Of a stretch of DNA of 64,000 bases, positions 16,661 to 25,784 are shown in pieces. Every line of letters starts with the position of its first letter. The first letter of the stretch is position 1. This stretch comes from Mesorhizobium sp. B4-1-4. Lineage in GTDB: Bacteria; Pseudomonadota; Alphaproteobacteria; Rhizobiales; Rhizobiaceae. The stretch covers positions 744,001 to 808,000 of the forward strand of contig NZ_CP083950.1 in assembly GCF_006439395.2 (NCBI RefSeq), written 5' to 3'. The notes under the pieces are model-generated. The model was not told the DNA's origin. It searched no databases and saw nothing but the letters and a program-made list of their open reading frames with translations. The translations under genes and the position numbers were made by a program.

Positions 16661-17938
16661 ATGAACGTTCTTCTTCTCGGCTCCGGCGGCCGCGAACATG
16701 CGCTCGCCTGGAAGATTGCCGCGTCGCCTCTGCTGGCCAAGCTCTATGCGGCCCCCGGCAATCCGGGCATCGGCAGTGAGGCCGAACTGGTGAAGCTGGA
16801 CATTGCGGACCACGCCGCCATTGCCGCTTTCTGCAAGGACAAGAACATCGACCTTGTCGTGGTCGGGCCGGAAGGGCCGCTTGTCGCCGGCATCGCGGAC
16901 GATCTGCGCGCCGAAAATATCCGCGTCTTCGGGCCTTCGAAGGCCGCCGCACGGCTGGAAGGCTCGAAGGGTTTTACCAAGGATCTCTGCGCCCGATATA
17001 ACATCCCGACCGCCTCCTATGGCCGTTTCAGCGATCTCGCCTCCGCCAAGGCCTATGTCGAAAAGACTGGCGCGCCGATCGTCATCAAGGCCGACGGGCT
17101 GGCCGCCGGCAAGGGGGTCACTGTCGCCATGACGCTGGACGAGGCGCGGGCGGCCCTCGATGCCTGTTTCGAGGGTTCCTTCGGCGCAGCCGGCGCCGAG
17201 GTGGTGATCGAGGAATTCATGACCGGCGAGGAAGCGAGCTTCTTCTGCCTTTGCGACGGCACCACTGCGTTGCCCTTCGGCACCGCGCAGGATCACAAGC
17301 GCGTCGGCGATGGCGACGTCGGTCCTAACACCGGCGGCATGGGCGCCTATTCGCCGGCCCCGGTGATGACGCCGGAGATGGTGGAGCGCACCATGCGCGA
17401 AATCATCGAGCCGACCATGCGCGGCATGGCGGAACTCGGCGCGCCCTTCACCGGCATTCTCTTCGCCGGCCTGATGATCACGGATAACGGGCCGAAGCTG
17501 ATCGAATACAACACCCGCTTCGGCGATCCGGAATGCCAGGTGCTGATGATGCGGCTGAAGGACGATCTGCTGGTGCTGCTCAACGCCGCAACCGACGGCC
17601 AGCTTGCGCATATGTCGGTGCGCTGGCGTGACGAGGCGGCGCTCACCGTGGTGATGGCGGCGAGGGGCTATCCCGGTACGCCGGAAAAAGGCTCCGTCAT
17701 CCGCGGTGTCGAGGACGCCGCGGGCGAAGGCGTCCAGATGTTCCATGCCGGTACGGCAATCAACGGCGGTGCGCTGGTTGCCAATGGCGGCCGCGTCCTC
17801 AATGTCACGGCGACCGGCGCCACGGTCGGCGAGGCGCAGAGGCGGGCTTATGCCGCGCTCGACCGGATCGACTGGCCGGATGGATTCTGCCGCCGCGATA
17901 TCGGCTGGCAGGCGGTGGCGCGCGAGCGGGCGGGCTGA
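16661..17938 (+). CDS. purD: Phosphoribosylamine-glycine ligase
   Basis: Second step of purine synthesis: ATP-dependent joining of glycine to phosphoribosylamine. An ATP-grasp fold with N-terminal [17 protein letters not shown], the PGNPGI loop, [30 protein letters not shown] and [12 protein letters not shown] is visible over 425 aa, the normal size. AGAGGTGG precedes ATG 16661. It stands alone. Confidence 0.97.
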   Translation: MNVLLLGSGGREHALAWKIAASPLLAKLYAAPGNPGIGSEAELVKLDIADHAAIAAFCKDKNIDLVVVGPEGPLVAGIADDLRAENIRVFGPSKAAARLEGSKGFTKDLCARYNIPTASYGRFSDLASAKAYVEKTGAPIVIKADGLAAGKGVTVAMTLDEARAALDACFEGSFGAAGAEVVIEEFMTGEEASFFCLCDGTTALPFGTAQDHKRVGDGDVGPNTGGMGAYSPAPVMTPEMVERTMREIIEPTMRGMAELGAPFTGILFAGLMITDNGPKLIEYNTRFGDPECQVLMMRLKDDLLVLLNAATDGQLAHMSVRWRDEAALTVVMAARGYPGTPEKGSVIRGVEDAAGEGVQMFHAGTAINGGALVANGGRVLNVTATGATVGEAQRRAYAALDRIDWPDGFCRRDIGWQAVARERAG

Positions 17939-17953
17939 CGTCCAGATGACAGG

Positions 17954-19210
17954 TTACTGCTGGCCGTGATCGAGCTCGGTCGAAGCGGTGCTGACCGGGT
18001 CGGCGGTGGCAAACGCGGCGTCTAGTTGCGCGGGCGAGCGCTGTCCGGTCCGCTTCCAGGCGACATATTGGACGATGCCGAAGCCTGACCGTCGCGGCAC
18101 CGTCTTCACGACAGGCATGCGGAACCCGTCGCGGAATTTTGACCAGCGCGAGCCGAGCACCGCGACCATTTCCTCCAATGTCGGCGGCGTCGCCACATCG
18201 GCATAAATGATGGTGGCCTTGCCGGCCAACGCCGCTTCCCTCGAGAGCGGCACCGGCACGCTGGCAAGATAGTCGGACGGCACGTCGATCAGCCCGCCGA
18301 AGGGCCATTGCTGGCGCAATGTGACGGCATCCGTCGGCACGACGTTGACGTCGATGTTGTCGGGCGTGCCGGCAACCCTGTAGGGGCAACGGAAGCGGCC
18401 GCAATTGGCCTGCGACGAGAACTGCCAGAGCGCGTAGCCCCGCCAGTTGCCCATCGGGAAATGCACGTCGATGTCAGGCTTGTAGCGCGCGTACCAGAGT
18501 GGCAGCCGCGACAGGAGCCGGTATTTGTAGTGGTTGTCGGCGATGAACTGGGCGGTCTTGCCGTTGGTGTAGAGCATCGGGAATCGTCCAACCCGCCGAT
18601 GCACCTGGCGCACAAATTCCTCGGCATCGTCGAGCGACATCCATTGCGAGGGATCGTTGCCTTCGAGGTCGAGAGCCATGAGATCGTCGGGCGCAGGATC
18701 GGCGAAATCGAGGAAATTGTTGGCCTGCTCGACCGGATTGCCGGGGCGGGCGAGGTGATAGGCACCCCATTTCAGTCCGAGCGCCTTGGCGACGACCCTG
18801 CGCGTCTGGAACAGTTCGCGTGTCACCGCGTGGCGTTTCCACAACGCTTTGCACAGCTTCACCTCGGTATCGCCGCCGGAGCAGAAATAGGGCGGCGGCA
18901 TGCCGTCGGAAGCCTTGTTGATGAAGGCGACGATGCGCTTGTCGGTGGCAAGTTGTGCCCAGTCGATGGAATTGTATTCGTAGGCGTCGACGACCAGCGC
19001 GCGGTCGGCGTTCTTCCACGGCTCGGAGAAGTCCGAACCCTTTGCCGCTGTCGACAACGCCACGGTCGCCGCAAAAGCCAGAGCCGTCAGTGCGTGTCGC
19101 CAGAAAATATACAGAGGTTTTAGAGAAGCGGCATCCCCAGGGAAAAAGAGTTTGACGAGCGTTGGCACAGCGCTCTTTGAACGGCGATGGAAACGCCTTG
19201 GCAATTTCAA
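17954..19210 (-). CDS. GH25-type lysozyme (muramidase)
   Basis: N-acetylmuramidase-like protein of 418 aa. A long basic N-terminus with a hydrophobic stretch (about residues 36-58) looks like a signal anchor. The GH25 domain (about 70-290) shows the first Asp in VVDAYEYNSIDWAQL, the catalytic DLMALDLEGND, and YTNGKTAQF plus YALWQFSS. An extra C-terminal region of about 110 residues has no clear match. It lies next to, and on the same strand as, an exported caspase-like protein, 87 bp apart, so a shared role in the cell envelope is possible. Confidence 0.85.
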   Translation of the reverse strand: MKLPRRFHRRSKSAVPTLVKLFFPGDAASLKPLYIFWRHALTALAFAATVALSTAAKGSDFSEPWKNADRALVVDAYEYNSIDWAQLATDKRIVAFINKASDGMPPPYFCSGGDTEVKLCKALWKRHAVTRELFQTRRVVAKALGLKWGAYHLARPGNPVEQANNFLDFADPAPDDLMALDLEGNDPSQWMSLDDAEEFVRQVHRRVGRFPMLYTNGKTAQFIADNHYKYRLLSRLPLWYARYKPDIDVHFPMGNWRGYALWQFSSQANCGRFRCPYRVAGTPDNIDVNVVPTDAVTLRQQWPFGGLIDVPSDYLASVPVPLSREAALAGKATIIYADVATPPTLEEMVAVLGSRWSKFRDGFRMPVVKTVPRRSGFGIVQYVAWKRTGQRSPAQLDAAFATADPVSTASTELDHGQQ

Positions 19211-19297
19211 AACAGGGAATCCCCGTTGATCAAAGGCAAATCCTGAACCGTCATGGTTAAGGAATGCTTCTCGATGCTGGGAACACCCCGTGCCAGG

Positions 19298-20740
19298 TTA
19301 GAACACACCGCCAATACCAATTCCGCCACTGATGTCGGGAGGGGGGGCGGCGGGACGCGACGATGGCGAACGCGAGGGCGTGGAGGTCTTTCGGCTCGCC
19401 GCTCCCTTTTTGCGCAGCGGAGCGGCGTCCGACGCGACCTTCGCCGGCTTGACCTTCACGATGACCGGATCTTTGCAGACACGGCCGGAGTGCAAGAAGA
19501 GATCGCCCAGAAGTTCAACCGTTGGCTCGGTCGCCGACGCGGCCCGCTTGGTGTTCTTATAGTAGTTGTTGAGAGCTTGGACCGAGTGCTTGCCCCAATC
19601 CCCATCGGCTGTCATGCGATAGCAGCCCAAGCGGCGCAATTCCGTCTGGATGTTGCGTGCGAGGTCGGTCGCTTTCGCAGGGCCCGGCTCACCTGCCGAT
19701 GTGCCGACGATCAATGTTTCAAGACCGGAAACCACGCTTTGCCGGGCTCCTTCAAGGCTGGCAAGCTGCGTACCTCCCGGTTCCGGCGAAGCGCCGGGCG
19801 GGACTGAAATTTCGGCCGATCGCAATGTTTGTCCCACGATAAGCACGGCGGTCTGTAGGTCGTTGGAAGCAAGCTCGACCTGCAGTTTTTTCTTGGCGGC
19901 CGGATCCGAGAGAATGCGAGACAGGCTAGCGCTCAACTGAGCCGGGTCGAGCTCTTGTTGCTCGGTGAAATAGAACTGCTCACGAAGGTTCGACTGGTCC
20001 CATGGAACCTGACGACCTGCGGTGAGTGCCTCGGTCTCGTTGCGAACGCGGATCATCATATCCGAGATGCTGAGCCCGGGAATCTCCACGTTCCTCAACA
20101 GGGCTGTGGTAAAGGGGCTGTTGTCCCCCGAGCCATCGGCCGTGATGTTGCCTGGCTGGGTCGCGAAGGCAACAAACGTGTTTTCGCCCACTTCGACCTG
20201 GGCAAGGCCATCCATGATGCTGGCGCCTTTGCCGACCGGGTTGTTCCGGCAAGCGTCAAGAAAAATAAATGTCTGCCTCTCCCGGTTGGAAAATTTTGCG
20301 ATCACGTCGTTTAGCCTGATCGCGCCCGCGGTCAGTTTTTCCAGGGTTACGGGATCGGGTGTATCGACAGGCAGGAGATAGTTCTCTCTCTGCAACTGAA
20401 CGCCGTGACCGGCGTAGAAGATCACCACAGCGCTGGCGGTTGCGAGTTTGCTGTCGGCCCTGTCAAAGAGCTTGGCAAACCCGTCCGACGAAAGATCGAG
20501 CCCCGTCAGCACGTCGAAATTCAGCCTTTTCAGACTTTCGGAGAGTTGTGTGGCGTCGTTTACCGCATTGGTCAAATGTTGAAGGCGGGTGCTTCGGTAA
20601 TGCGAATTGCCAATGACGATGGCAAGCCGCTTGCTTGGCTTTGACGCAAGCACTTCCTCGACCGCGGCTTGGGCACCCATCGAGCCGAAAAACACGACCA
20701 GCAGAACCGCAGCAAAGTGCCGGAAGAAACTGTAGGTCAT
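19298..20740 (-). CDS. Exported caspase-fold (C14) protein
   Basis: A signal peptide (FFRHFAAVLLVVFFGSMGAQA) precedes a p20-like caspase/metacaspase domain over about residues 30-250. It carries the His motif FYAGHGVQ and the Cys motif FLDACRNNP, both intact, so it could be an active cysteine protease. About residues 370-430 (RRLGCYRMTADGDWGKHSVQALNNY) resemble a peptidoglycan-binding helical module. The tail is basic and proline-rich. Start ATG 20740 gives the signal peptide; the frame is open about 105 bases further upstream. Periplasmic caspase-like proteins are common in rhizobia, with unknown targets. Confidence 0.88.
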   Translation of the reverse strand: MTYSFFRHFAAVLLVVFFGSMGAQAAVEEVLASKPSKRLAIVIGNSHYRSTRLQHLTNAVNDATQLSESLKRLNFDVLTGLDLSSDGFAKLFDRADSKLATASAVVIFYAGHGVQLQRENYLLPVDTPDPVTLEKLTAGAIRLNDVIAKFSNRERQTFIFLDACRNNPVGKGASIMDGLAQVEVGENTFVAFATQPGNITADGSGDNSPFTTALLRNVEIPGLSISDMMIRVRNETEALTAGRQVPWDQSNLREQFYFTEQQELDPAQLSASLSRILSDPAAKKKLQVELASNDLQTAVLIVGQTLRSAEISVPPGASPEPGGTQLASLEGARQSVVSGLETLIVGTSAGEPGPAKATDLARNIQTELRRLGCYRMTADGDWGKHSVQALNNYYKNTKRAASATEPTVELLGDLFLHSGRVCKDPVIVKVKPAKVASDAAPLRKKGAASRKTSTPSRSPSSRPAAPPPDISGGIGIGGVF

Positions 20741-21160
20741 GTCACGGGCTCGTTTCAGCTGCGACAACGTTCGCGCCGTCGAAGTGTCCGTCCGGCTGAT
20801 GCGCCGTCCCCTCGGACGGCGGAAACCCATATCTCCGAAGACCACTGAATTTTACACCACAAACCGCCTCAAAGAAAGGGCGAGGGTCTCGCGACCGCGT
20901 TTGATCGGCCGAGCGGGGCGGCGCGAACCATCGTCTTACACGTGCTTCAAAAGGCTCGCTTGGCAAGGACCCCAGCCGCGCCGGCATGCGGAAGCCGATT
21001 CGATGCGAAACCATATCTTCCCAGGGCGTAACCTGTCATAATCGTCATAGTGCGATCGCAGTATGCTGAGCGCGCACGCTGAAGCCGGACGGATATTTTG
21101 AATATCGTCGGCGAATTGCATCCCTGATTATTATTGTCTTACTTGTAACAAAGAGGGGAA
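20741..21160. other. Intergenic stretch before the beta-barrel gene
   Basis: 420 bp between the divergent caspase-like and beta-barrel genes. I see no convincing reading frame or RNA gene. It must hold both promoters. AGAGGGGAA at 21152-21160 is the ribosome-binding site of the downstream gene. Confidence 0.5.
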
Positions 21161-22267
21161 ATGACAATGATAGCAAGGAAATGGTATTTTGACCCGGTCA
21201 ACGCGATTGCGCTCTCGATCGGTGCTATGTTCGTCCTCCTGCCTTCGAAGGCAGCCGCCTGCATTTTCGTTGGTGAGGGAACTGTTCTGTCAGGGCAGTG
21301 CTATCTCAACGGCATAGCCAACGGCGCGGTTGTCGACACGTCCCTCGATGCGCTTCTGGGTGTTGTCGATGACGCAATCGAGTCAGATGTCGGCCTTGCG
21401 AACGGGCCCCCGCAAGCTCTGTCGACGCCGTTCGGCGTCTTCGCTTCCGGCCAGTTGGCGCACACGGAGCACGACGGCTTCACGATTTCACGGGGACCGA
21501 TCGTGACCACCGGACCGGACTTCGACGTTGACGAATTTTCCGCTGCGGTCAGCGTGGACTTCAACGCTGCAAAGCATTTCGGTTTCGACAATGAGCACGG
21601 ACTAAACTTGGGTCTGTTTGGCGGTTATGCATCGGCCAAGGTAGACGCCAATGCGCTCGGTTTCTTTCCTCCTAACGGCGAAGCCACCAACAGAAGCGGT
21701 ATGTTCGGCGGTTATGGGCTCTATCGTCGCGGCACCAGCTATATGCTTGTGGCTGCATCGGCGTTCCTCGGCAACACCGATGTCGAAAGCACAGGCCTCG
21801 GCTCCGGCACGTATGACACACAAGGCTACGCCGTAACGGGGTCGATCGGCCACATCTTCAACTTGACCGATCGGGTGCGGTTCGATCTGCGTGGTGGATT
21901 GCTTGGTGTTAGTTTCACCGGCGACGAATACACGGACAGCTCTGGCGTTTCGTACGGAAAAAGCCGCCTGTCATTTGGCGCAATCAAGTTCGAACCTGGA
22001 GTTTATGCCGATTATCAACTCGGGAACGGTATGGTGATCAGCCCTTACGCGCGAGCCGATCTGCAGCAGCGCTTCGGCTATTCAAACACCGCGAGCGTAT
22101 CCGGTATCGAGAGTAACTTCGAAGATGCGTACTTCTCGGCGGCGGTGTCGGCAGGCTTCAATCTGAAAATGTCCCAATCGACCACCGTCAGCAGTGAGAT
22201 TCGGGGCAAGTGGTCCCAAGACAGCTCGACCGTCAGTGGCAAGCTGGGCGTAAAGATCGCCTTCTGA
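21161..22267 (+). CDS. Outer-membrane autotransporter-type beta-barrel protein
   Basis: A 368-aa protein with a signal peptide (about residues 1-33, cleavage near SKAAA). A short cysteine-containing N-terminal segment is followed by a long region of alternating amphipathic strands ending in KLGVKIAF. The C-terminal Phe is the usual outer-membrane insertion signal. The barrel covers about residues 100-368. There is no large passenger domain. ATG 21167 may be the true start, given the spacing to AGAGGGG. Typical of small autotransporter-domain porin-like proteins in rhizobia; the cargo or ligand is unknown. Confidence 0.82.
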   Translation: MTMIARKWYFDPVNAIALSIGAMFVLLPSKAAACIFVGEGTVLSGQCYLNGIANGAVVDTSLDALLGVVDDAIESDVGLANGPPQALSTPFGVFASGQLAHTEHDGFTISRGPIVTTGPDFDVDEFSAAVSVDFNAAKHFGFDNEHGLNLGLFGGYASAKVDANALGFFPPNGEATNRSGMFGGYGLYRRGTSYMLVAASAFLGNTDVESTGLGSGTYDTQGYAVTGSIGHIFNLTDRVRFDLRGGLLGVSFTGDEYTDSSGVSYGKSRLSFGAIKFEPGVYADYQLGNGMVISPYARADLQQRFGYSNTASVSGIESNFEDAYFSAAVSAGFNLKMSQSTTVSSEIRGKWSQDSSTVSGKLGVKIAF

Positions 22268-22325
22268 ACATAGACGACAGGATGGTCATTTCCGTGGCCG
22301 GCAACGCAAGATGCTTGGCGGACGA

Positions 22326-22566
22326 TTATCTGGCTAGCGCCGGACCCGGCGGAAATTCAATCGGGTCGGACGCGGGCTCCTGCTGCAGCGTGCGTTCGGC
22401 GGCGCGCTTGTGGTGGTGGGCCAACGAGCGTTGCGGCGAGCACAATATGCCGCGATCCGACCCGTAGGCCGCACCATGTTCCCGCCTGCCCTCATGGTAC
22501 CAGACCCGGTGCGCGATAGGGCAGGCCGCATTCGATGCAGCGGTAAGCGTCGGGTCTGGCGAGCAT
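22326..22566 (-). pseudogene. Frameshifted small zinc-ribbon protein gene
   Basis: Reading from ATG 22566 gives MLARPDAYRCIECGLPYRA, with a CxxC knuckle, then a stop soon after. Shifting one base near 22512 restores a natural continuation (HRVWYHEGRREHGAAYGSDR, later ILCSPQRSLAHHHKR and LQQEPASDPIEFPPGP) down to 22326. The two halves together look like one short CxxC zinc-binding protein of about 80 aa. A one-base indel, or a sequencing error, explains the break. It lies just outside the mobile element. Confidence 0.45.
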
Positions 22567-22669
22567 GAGATGTTCCGGTCGGCTGGTTGTGGTCTCGCCG
22601 GTCGACTTGATCCGGCTTCGACGGAATTTAGGCCAGCGCGATTGCAAAATCCGCGTGACAAAGTTTGAC

Positions 22670-22682
22670 GTTTACGTAAAAA
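22670..22682. other. Left attachment site (attL core) of the mobile element
   Basis: GTTTACGTAAAAA occurs here and again at 44036-44048, bracketing a 21.4-kb segment that starts with an integrase gene. The core TTTACGTAAA is a perfect palindrome. No tRNA gene is at this border. Confidence 0.7.
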
Positions 22683-22710
22683 ATTGGATCCGTAGCATTG
22701 AGCGTTCATC

Positions 22711-22784
22711 AGTGTTCGCGAACGTGCATTTTGGACCATTGATTTTGTTGTGCTATCTGGCTTGAGTGTTCGCGAGTGTTCACA
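22711..22784. repeat. Putative integrase arm-type sites (left)
   Basis: Three same-orientation copies of AGTGTTCRCR: 22711-22720, 22765-22774 and 22775-22784. A fourth (AGTGTTCACT) lies at 44022-44031 just inside the right end. Their position between attL and the integrase gene, and beside attR, fits arm sites bound by the integrase N-terminal domain. Confidence 0.55.
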
Positions 22785-22887
22785 TAATATGATCCTGTGT
22801 TCATCAGCGCCCGTCATTGTGCATCTTCATTTTGTGGGGTCGATTGTGGGGTCGAGATATCGGCCCACGATTTTCAAGGGGTCATAG

Positions 22888-24183
22888 ATGCGAGGCATCA
22901 ATCTTTTATCGGATCGCGAAGTTAAGGCGTTCAAAGGGCCAGGTCGTTTGAGCGACGGCGGGGGCCTGTACTGGAATGGGGCGACGTGGGCGTTCCTTTA
23001 CACATTCGGCGGTCGTCGTCGTGAGATGGGTTTCGGTGCGATGTCGCTTGCCGCCGCGAGGGGTTTGGCCGGCGAGTGTCGCGATCAAGTCGCTAGTGGC
23101 GTCGATCCGATTGAAGCGCGCAAAGCGGATCGAGCGACAGGCGTCACGTTCAGCGATGTTGCCAATGAGACGTTCGCGGTGCTCAAGGCGAAGTGGCGTC
23201 ACGTCGAGCGCGAGAAGATCAAATGGGACAACGCTATCAAGGCATGCAGTTCGATCGCGTCCCTTGCGGTCAAGGGGATCACGGTCGAGGATATTCGCGT
23301 CGTGCTCAAACCCTTCGATGATCGCGTGCCGCAAAAGCGCTTCATCCTTTCGGTCATTCGGCGTGTCTTTGATACCGCCGTCGCCAAGGGCTTGCGCGAG
23401 GGGAACCCTGCCGTGGCTCGCATCATGGGTCGCATCACGACGCTCGACCACAAGCATAAACACAACGCCGCTATGCAGTATGAGGACGTGCCCGCATTCG
23501 TACATGGCTTGCGCGCCAAGGTTTCGCAGGGCGCCAAGGCCGCTCGCTGTCTCGAGTTCATCATCCTAACCGGCGTTCGCAAGACCGAGGCAACGCAAAT
23601 GCGCTTCAGCGAGGTCGACCTTGGTACGGCGGTATGGACGATCCCAGCCGGGCGCATGAAAGCGAACCGCCTGCACACTGTACCGCTTACGGACCGAGCG
23701 TTGACGATCATCCGCGACCAGCGGGCGCTTACGGATGGCGACTTCGTGTTCCCGCAATCCAGTGCCGGCAGGCGTGTCGGAGGGCGCGCGGTTGCGTCAA
23801 GGGGTATCACGACATCACCCGACACAACGACCGCGCCACACGCGTCAGTGAGGGGGGCGCGCGGCGCGGTTCGCGGCATGTCGCACGGTGCATTCGTTCA
23901 CCTGACACCTGAGGGCGTGACCGTCCACGGCTTTCGCTCATCGCTTCGCGATTTCCTGGGTGATGTTACCGACGTCCCGTATGAGACGGCCGAGGAAGTG
24001 TTGAGCCATCGTGTCGGCGACCGCACGGTTGCATCTTATCGCCGGTCGTCGGGCCTCGCTAAGCGGCGCGTGGCGCTGCAGTATTGGGCCGACTTCATCG
24101 ACGGTCGTTTGGCGATCGAAGACTGGCGCTTGGTTGATGGCGTTCCGACGAAAAACGTCAATCAAGCGGATAATGTCCAATAA
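22888..24183 (+). CDS. int: Tyrosine-recombinase integrase
   Basis: A 431-aa phage/island integrase. An N-terminal DUF4102-like arm-binding segment (about residues 1-95, LSDGGGLYW and GFGAMSLAAARGLA) precedes a SAM-like core-binding domain (about 100-200) and a catalytic domain. The active-site residues can be followed: Arg in TGVRKTEATQM, Lys in MKANRLHTVPL, His/Arg in VHGFRSSLRDF, and the nucleophile in HRVGDRTVASYRRS. AAGGGG precedes the ATG. It sits at the left end of the element, next to attL and arm-type repeats. Confidence 0.95.
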   Translation: MRGINLLSDREVKAFKGPGRLSDGGGLYWNGATWAFLYTFGGRRREMGFGAMSLAAARGLAGECRDQVASGVDPIEARKADRATGVTFSDVANETFAVLKAKWRHVEREKIKWDNAIKACSSIASLAVKGITVEDIRVVLKPFDDRVPQKRFILSVIRRVFDTAVAKGLREGNPAVARIMGRITTLDHKHKHNAAMQYEDVPAFVHGLRAKVSQGAKAARCLEFIILTGVRKTEATQMRFSEVDLGTAVWTIPAGRMKANRLHTVPLTDRALTIIRDQRALTDGDFVFPQSSAGRRVGGRAVASRGITTSPDTTTAPHASVRGARGAVRGMSHGAFVHLTPEGVTVHGFRSSLRDFLGDVTDVPYETAEEVLSHRVGDRTVASYRRSSGLAKRRVALQYWADFIDGRLAIEDWRLVDGVPTKNVNQADNVQ

Positions 24184-24209
24184 ATTCATAAGCATAAGGT
24201 TGCAGCGAA

Positions 24210-24494
24210 ATGAGCGCCCCCACGAATAGCCCCACAAAAGGACAGGAATCCGCCACCGTCAACGCCAATGAAGGCGCTGCCCTGCTCGGGATCGGTCGAA
24301 CGCGCTTTTGGCAGCTTCGGCAACATTACCGATTGAAGCGCGTCGAATGGTCGTCGGCAGGCCGCCCCAGGTATCGGCGTGAGGACGTGCTGGCGCTGCA
24401 AGGGCGCGCTGATGGTATGGTCGAAGGATCGCCGGAATGGGTCGCTGAGATGCATCGCCGGGCTCGTGAGGCGGCGGACGCTGCGGGCGACTAG
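24210..24494 (+). CDS. AlpA/Xis-like helix-turn-helix protein
   Basis: A 94-aa protein with a MerR/AlpA-type winged helix: NEGAALLGIGRTRFWQLRQHY, then a wing and GRPRYRREDVLALQ. It follows the integrase by 26 bases on the same strand, where excisionases or AlpA regulators of int usually lie. It probably controls excision or integrase expression. Confidence 0.75.
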   Translation: MSAPTNSPTKGQESATVNANEGAALLGIGRTRFWQLRQHYRLKRVEWSSAGRPRYRREDVLALQGRADGMVEGSPEWVAEMHRRAREAADAAGD

Positions 24495-24510
24495 TCGCGT
24501 GCCGTGTCGA

Positions 24511-25071
24511 TTAGTTCTTCAACGCATTCTCCATGGCTGTGTTAGGATCTTCATCAATCTCGGCCAATAGCAGGCACATCACTAGCGTAACCCGGACTGC
24601 GGCCATGTAGCATGATCGGTTGCTTTCGAAGCCGGCCAGCGGTGTCTGGCTGCGCAGGACGCCGCTCATCATCATGGCGCTGATCTCTTTGCCGATGATC
24701 TCGTTATCGAACGTCAGAAGCACTTTAGCGTGAGCGAACGTGTTACGGATGGCTTTGATCGCTTGGAGTTCTTCGGCCATCGGCGACGTTATCAGGCCGA
24801 ACGCATGACAGATCACAATCTTCGATCCGAAGTCCGACAGCGGCCCGCGGTTCTGAAAAAGCTGATCGAGCAGCGTCGATCCCTTGCTTTTCAGCTTTGA
24901 GATTATCAGTTGTTCGAGCGCTGCATCGAGTATCGCTGCGCCCGTGATCGAAACGGCGATATCAGGGAACTTGTGCAACTCATTCATGATCTCTTCGATC
25001 TCGCTAGGAGATGGAATTTTCCCCGAGAGCTTTCTGAGTTGTTTTCGCGATCCCTGCGACTTGTCGGTCAT
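24511..25071 (-). CDS. MltR-family (HEPN-like) protein
   Basis: A 186-aa all-helical protein resembling the MltR family: DAALEQLIISKLKS, then LFQNRGPLSDFGSKIVICHAFGLI and IKAIRNTFAHAK. The last block is an R-x4-H motif of the kind found in HEPN domains. AAGGGGAG precedes ATG 25071. MltR itself is a mannitol-operon repressor partner, but on mobile elements such proteins are of unknown role; a toxin or defence function is possible. It points leftward, towards the integrase. Confidence 0.65.
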   Translation of the reverse strand: MTDKSQGSRKQLRKLSGKIPSPSEIEEIMNELHKFPDIAVSITGAAILDAALEQLIISKLKSKGSTLLDQLFQNRGPLSDFGSKIVICHAFGLITSPMAEELQAIKAIRNTFAHAKVLLTFDNEIIGKEISAMMMSGVLRSQTPLAGFESNRSCYMAAVRVTLVMCLLLAEIDEDPNTAMENALKN

Positions 25072-25136
25072 TCAGCGATTCTCCCCTTCGCCGAACTGTA
25101 CCACACACCCTGTCAACGCTATCGGATAACGGCGCG

Positions 25137-25382
25137 CTAGTAGACCAGATTGCCCTGCTCATCCCTCATCGGATAATTCGTTCCATCATCCGCCAGCCTG
25201 ATCTCAACCACGTCGCTGCGGATTCGATTTATCCGTTCGAAGATCGCCGAGATCGGCTGGTCATCGGTAAACGTGTACGCCTGTTCCTCAAAGAAGGTGG
25301 TCCACAGTTCGCTATGGTCGATGCTGCTTGTGCCCTTTGGCTCGCGGCGAAGCACTTTGGCGATGACGACACAACGGCTCAT
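25137..25382 (-). CDS. Small element-specific protein, paralogue A
   Basis: An 81-aa protein beginning MSRCVVIAKVLRRE with AGGGA before ATG 25382. It is clearly homologous to the 83-aa product at 33152-33403: both read R-x-VV-AKV-RRE, then SELW-TFFE, FTF, IF--I-RI--DV--I-L and a DG--Y end. Two copies in one element, in opposite orientation and both with a GGAGGGA-type leader, suggest a dedicated role, perhaps regulatory. No known family. Confidence 0.7.
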   Translation of the reverse strand: MSRCVVIAKVLRREPKGTSSIDHSELWTTFFEEQAYTFTDDQPISAIFERINRIRSDVVEIRLADDGTNYPMRDEQGNLVY

Positions 25383-25536
25383 TGAATCCCTCCACGGTTG
25401 GCGCATCGGTAGCACGGGGGAACGACTGACGGTAGCTGTCACTCACGTACAGGGGAGGGCGGCGCATGCCCGATTTGCGACGATTTGGCGGACAAACTCG
25501 AGGAACACGCACGTTTTTGATGCCAAATCGATGATC

Positions 25537-25784
25537 TGCATAGGTTGTGGGCGCTTTGCAGAGGGTATGCATAGGATAAAAATTGGTACCCTATGCGGGC
25601 GAAACCCTTGGTGCGCAAGGGGTTGAGGGCGTTTGCATAGGATGCATAGGGTATTCGTCATCCTTTACGCGTGAAAATCGCATTGCAATAATTTGGGGGT
25701 CGAGGGGAAAACCTCCCTTCAACCTATGCAACCCTATGCACAACACCAAAAGCACACTTGCGTTTATCCTATGCACCCTATGCA
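25537..25784. repeat. Iteron-like TGCATAGG/CCTATGCA array (candidate replication origin)
   Basis: Forward TGCATAGG copies start at 25537, 25568, 25634 and 25643. A CCTATGC lies at 25590, and reverse CCTATGCA copies start at 25723, 25733, 25768 and 25777. The forward cluster and reverse cluster flank a central AT-richer segment (25650-25690). The array fills the 395-bp gap after the helicase gene and just overlaps its end. Repeated sites beside a replicative helicase are what phage and satellite origins look like. A regulatory array is the alternative. Confidence 0.6.

Noticed and set aside
16301..17746. 481-codon open frame antisense to purD
   Set aside because: Shadow of PurD; composition typical of reverse-frame GC-rich DNA, no domain or ribosome-binding site.
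22640..22700. tRNA gene as integration target
   Set aside because: No cloverleaf or anticodon stem can be drawn at either end. The duplicated core is a palindrome in an operon upstream region.
25537..25784. CRISPR-like array
   Set aside because: The repeats are 8 bases long, irregularly spaced and in both orientations, with no spacers of constant length and no cas genes. Iterons fit better.
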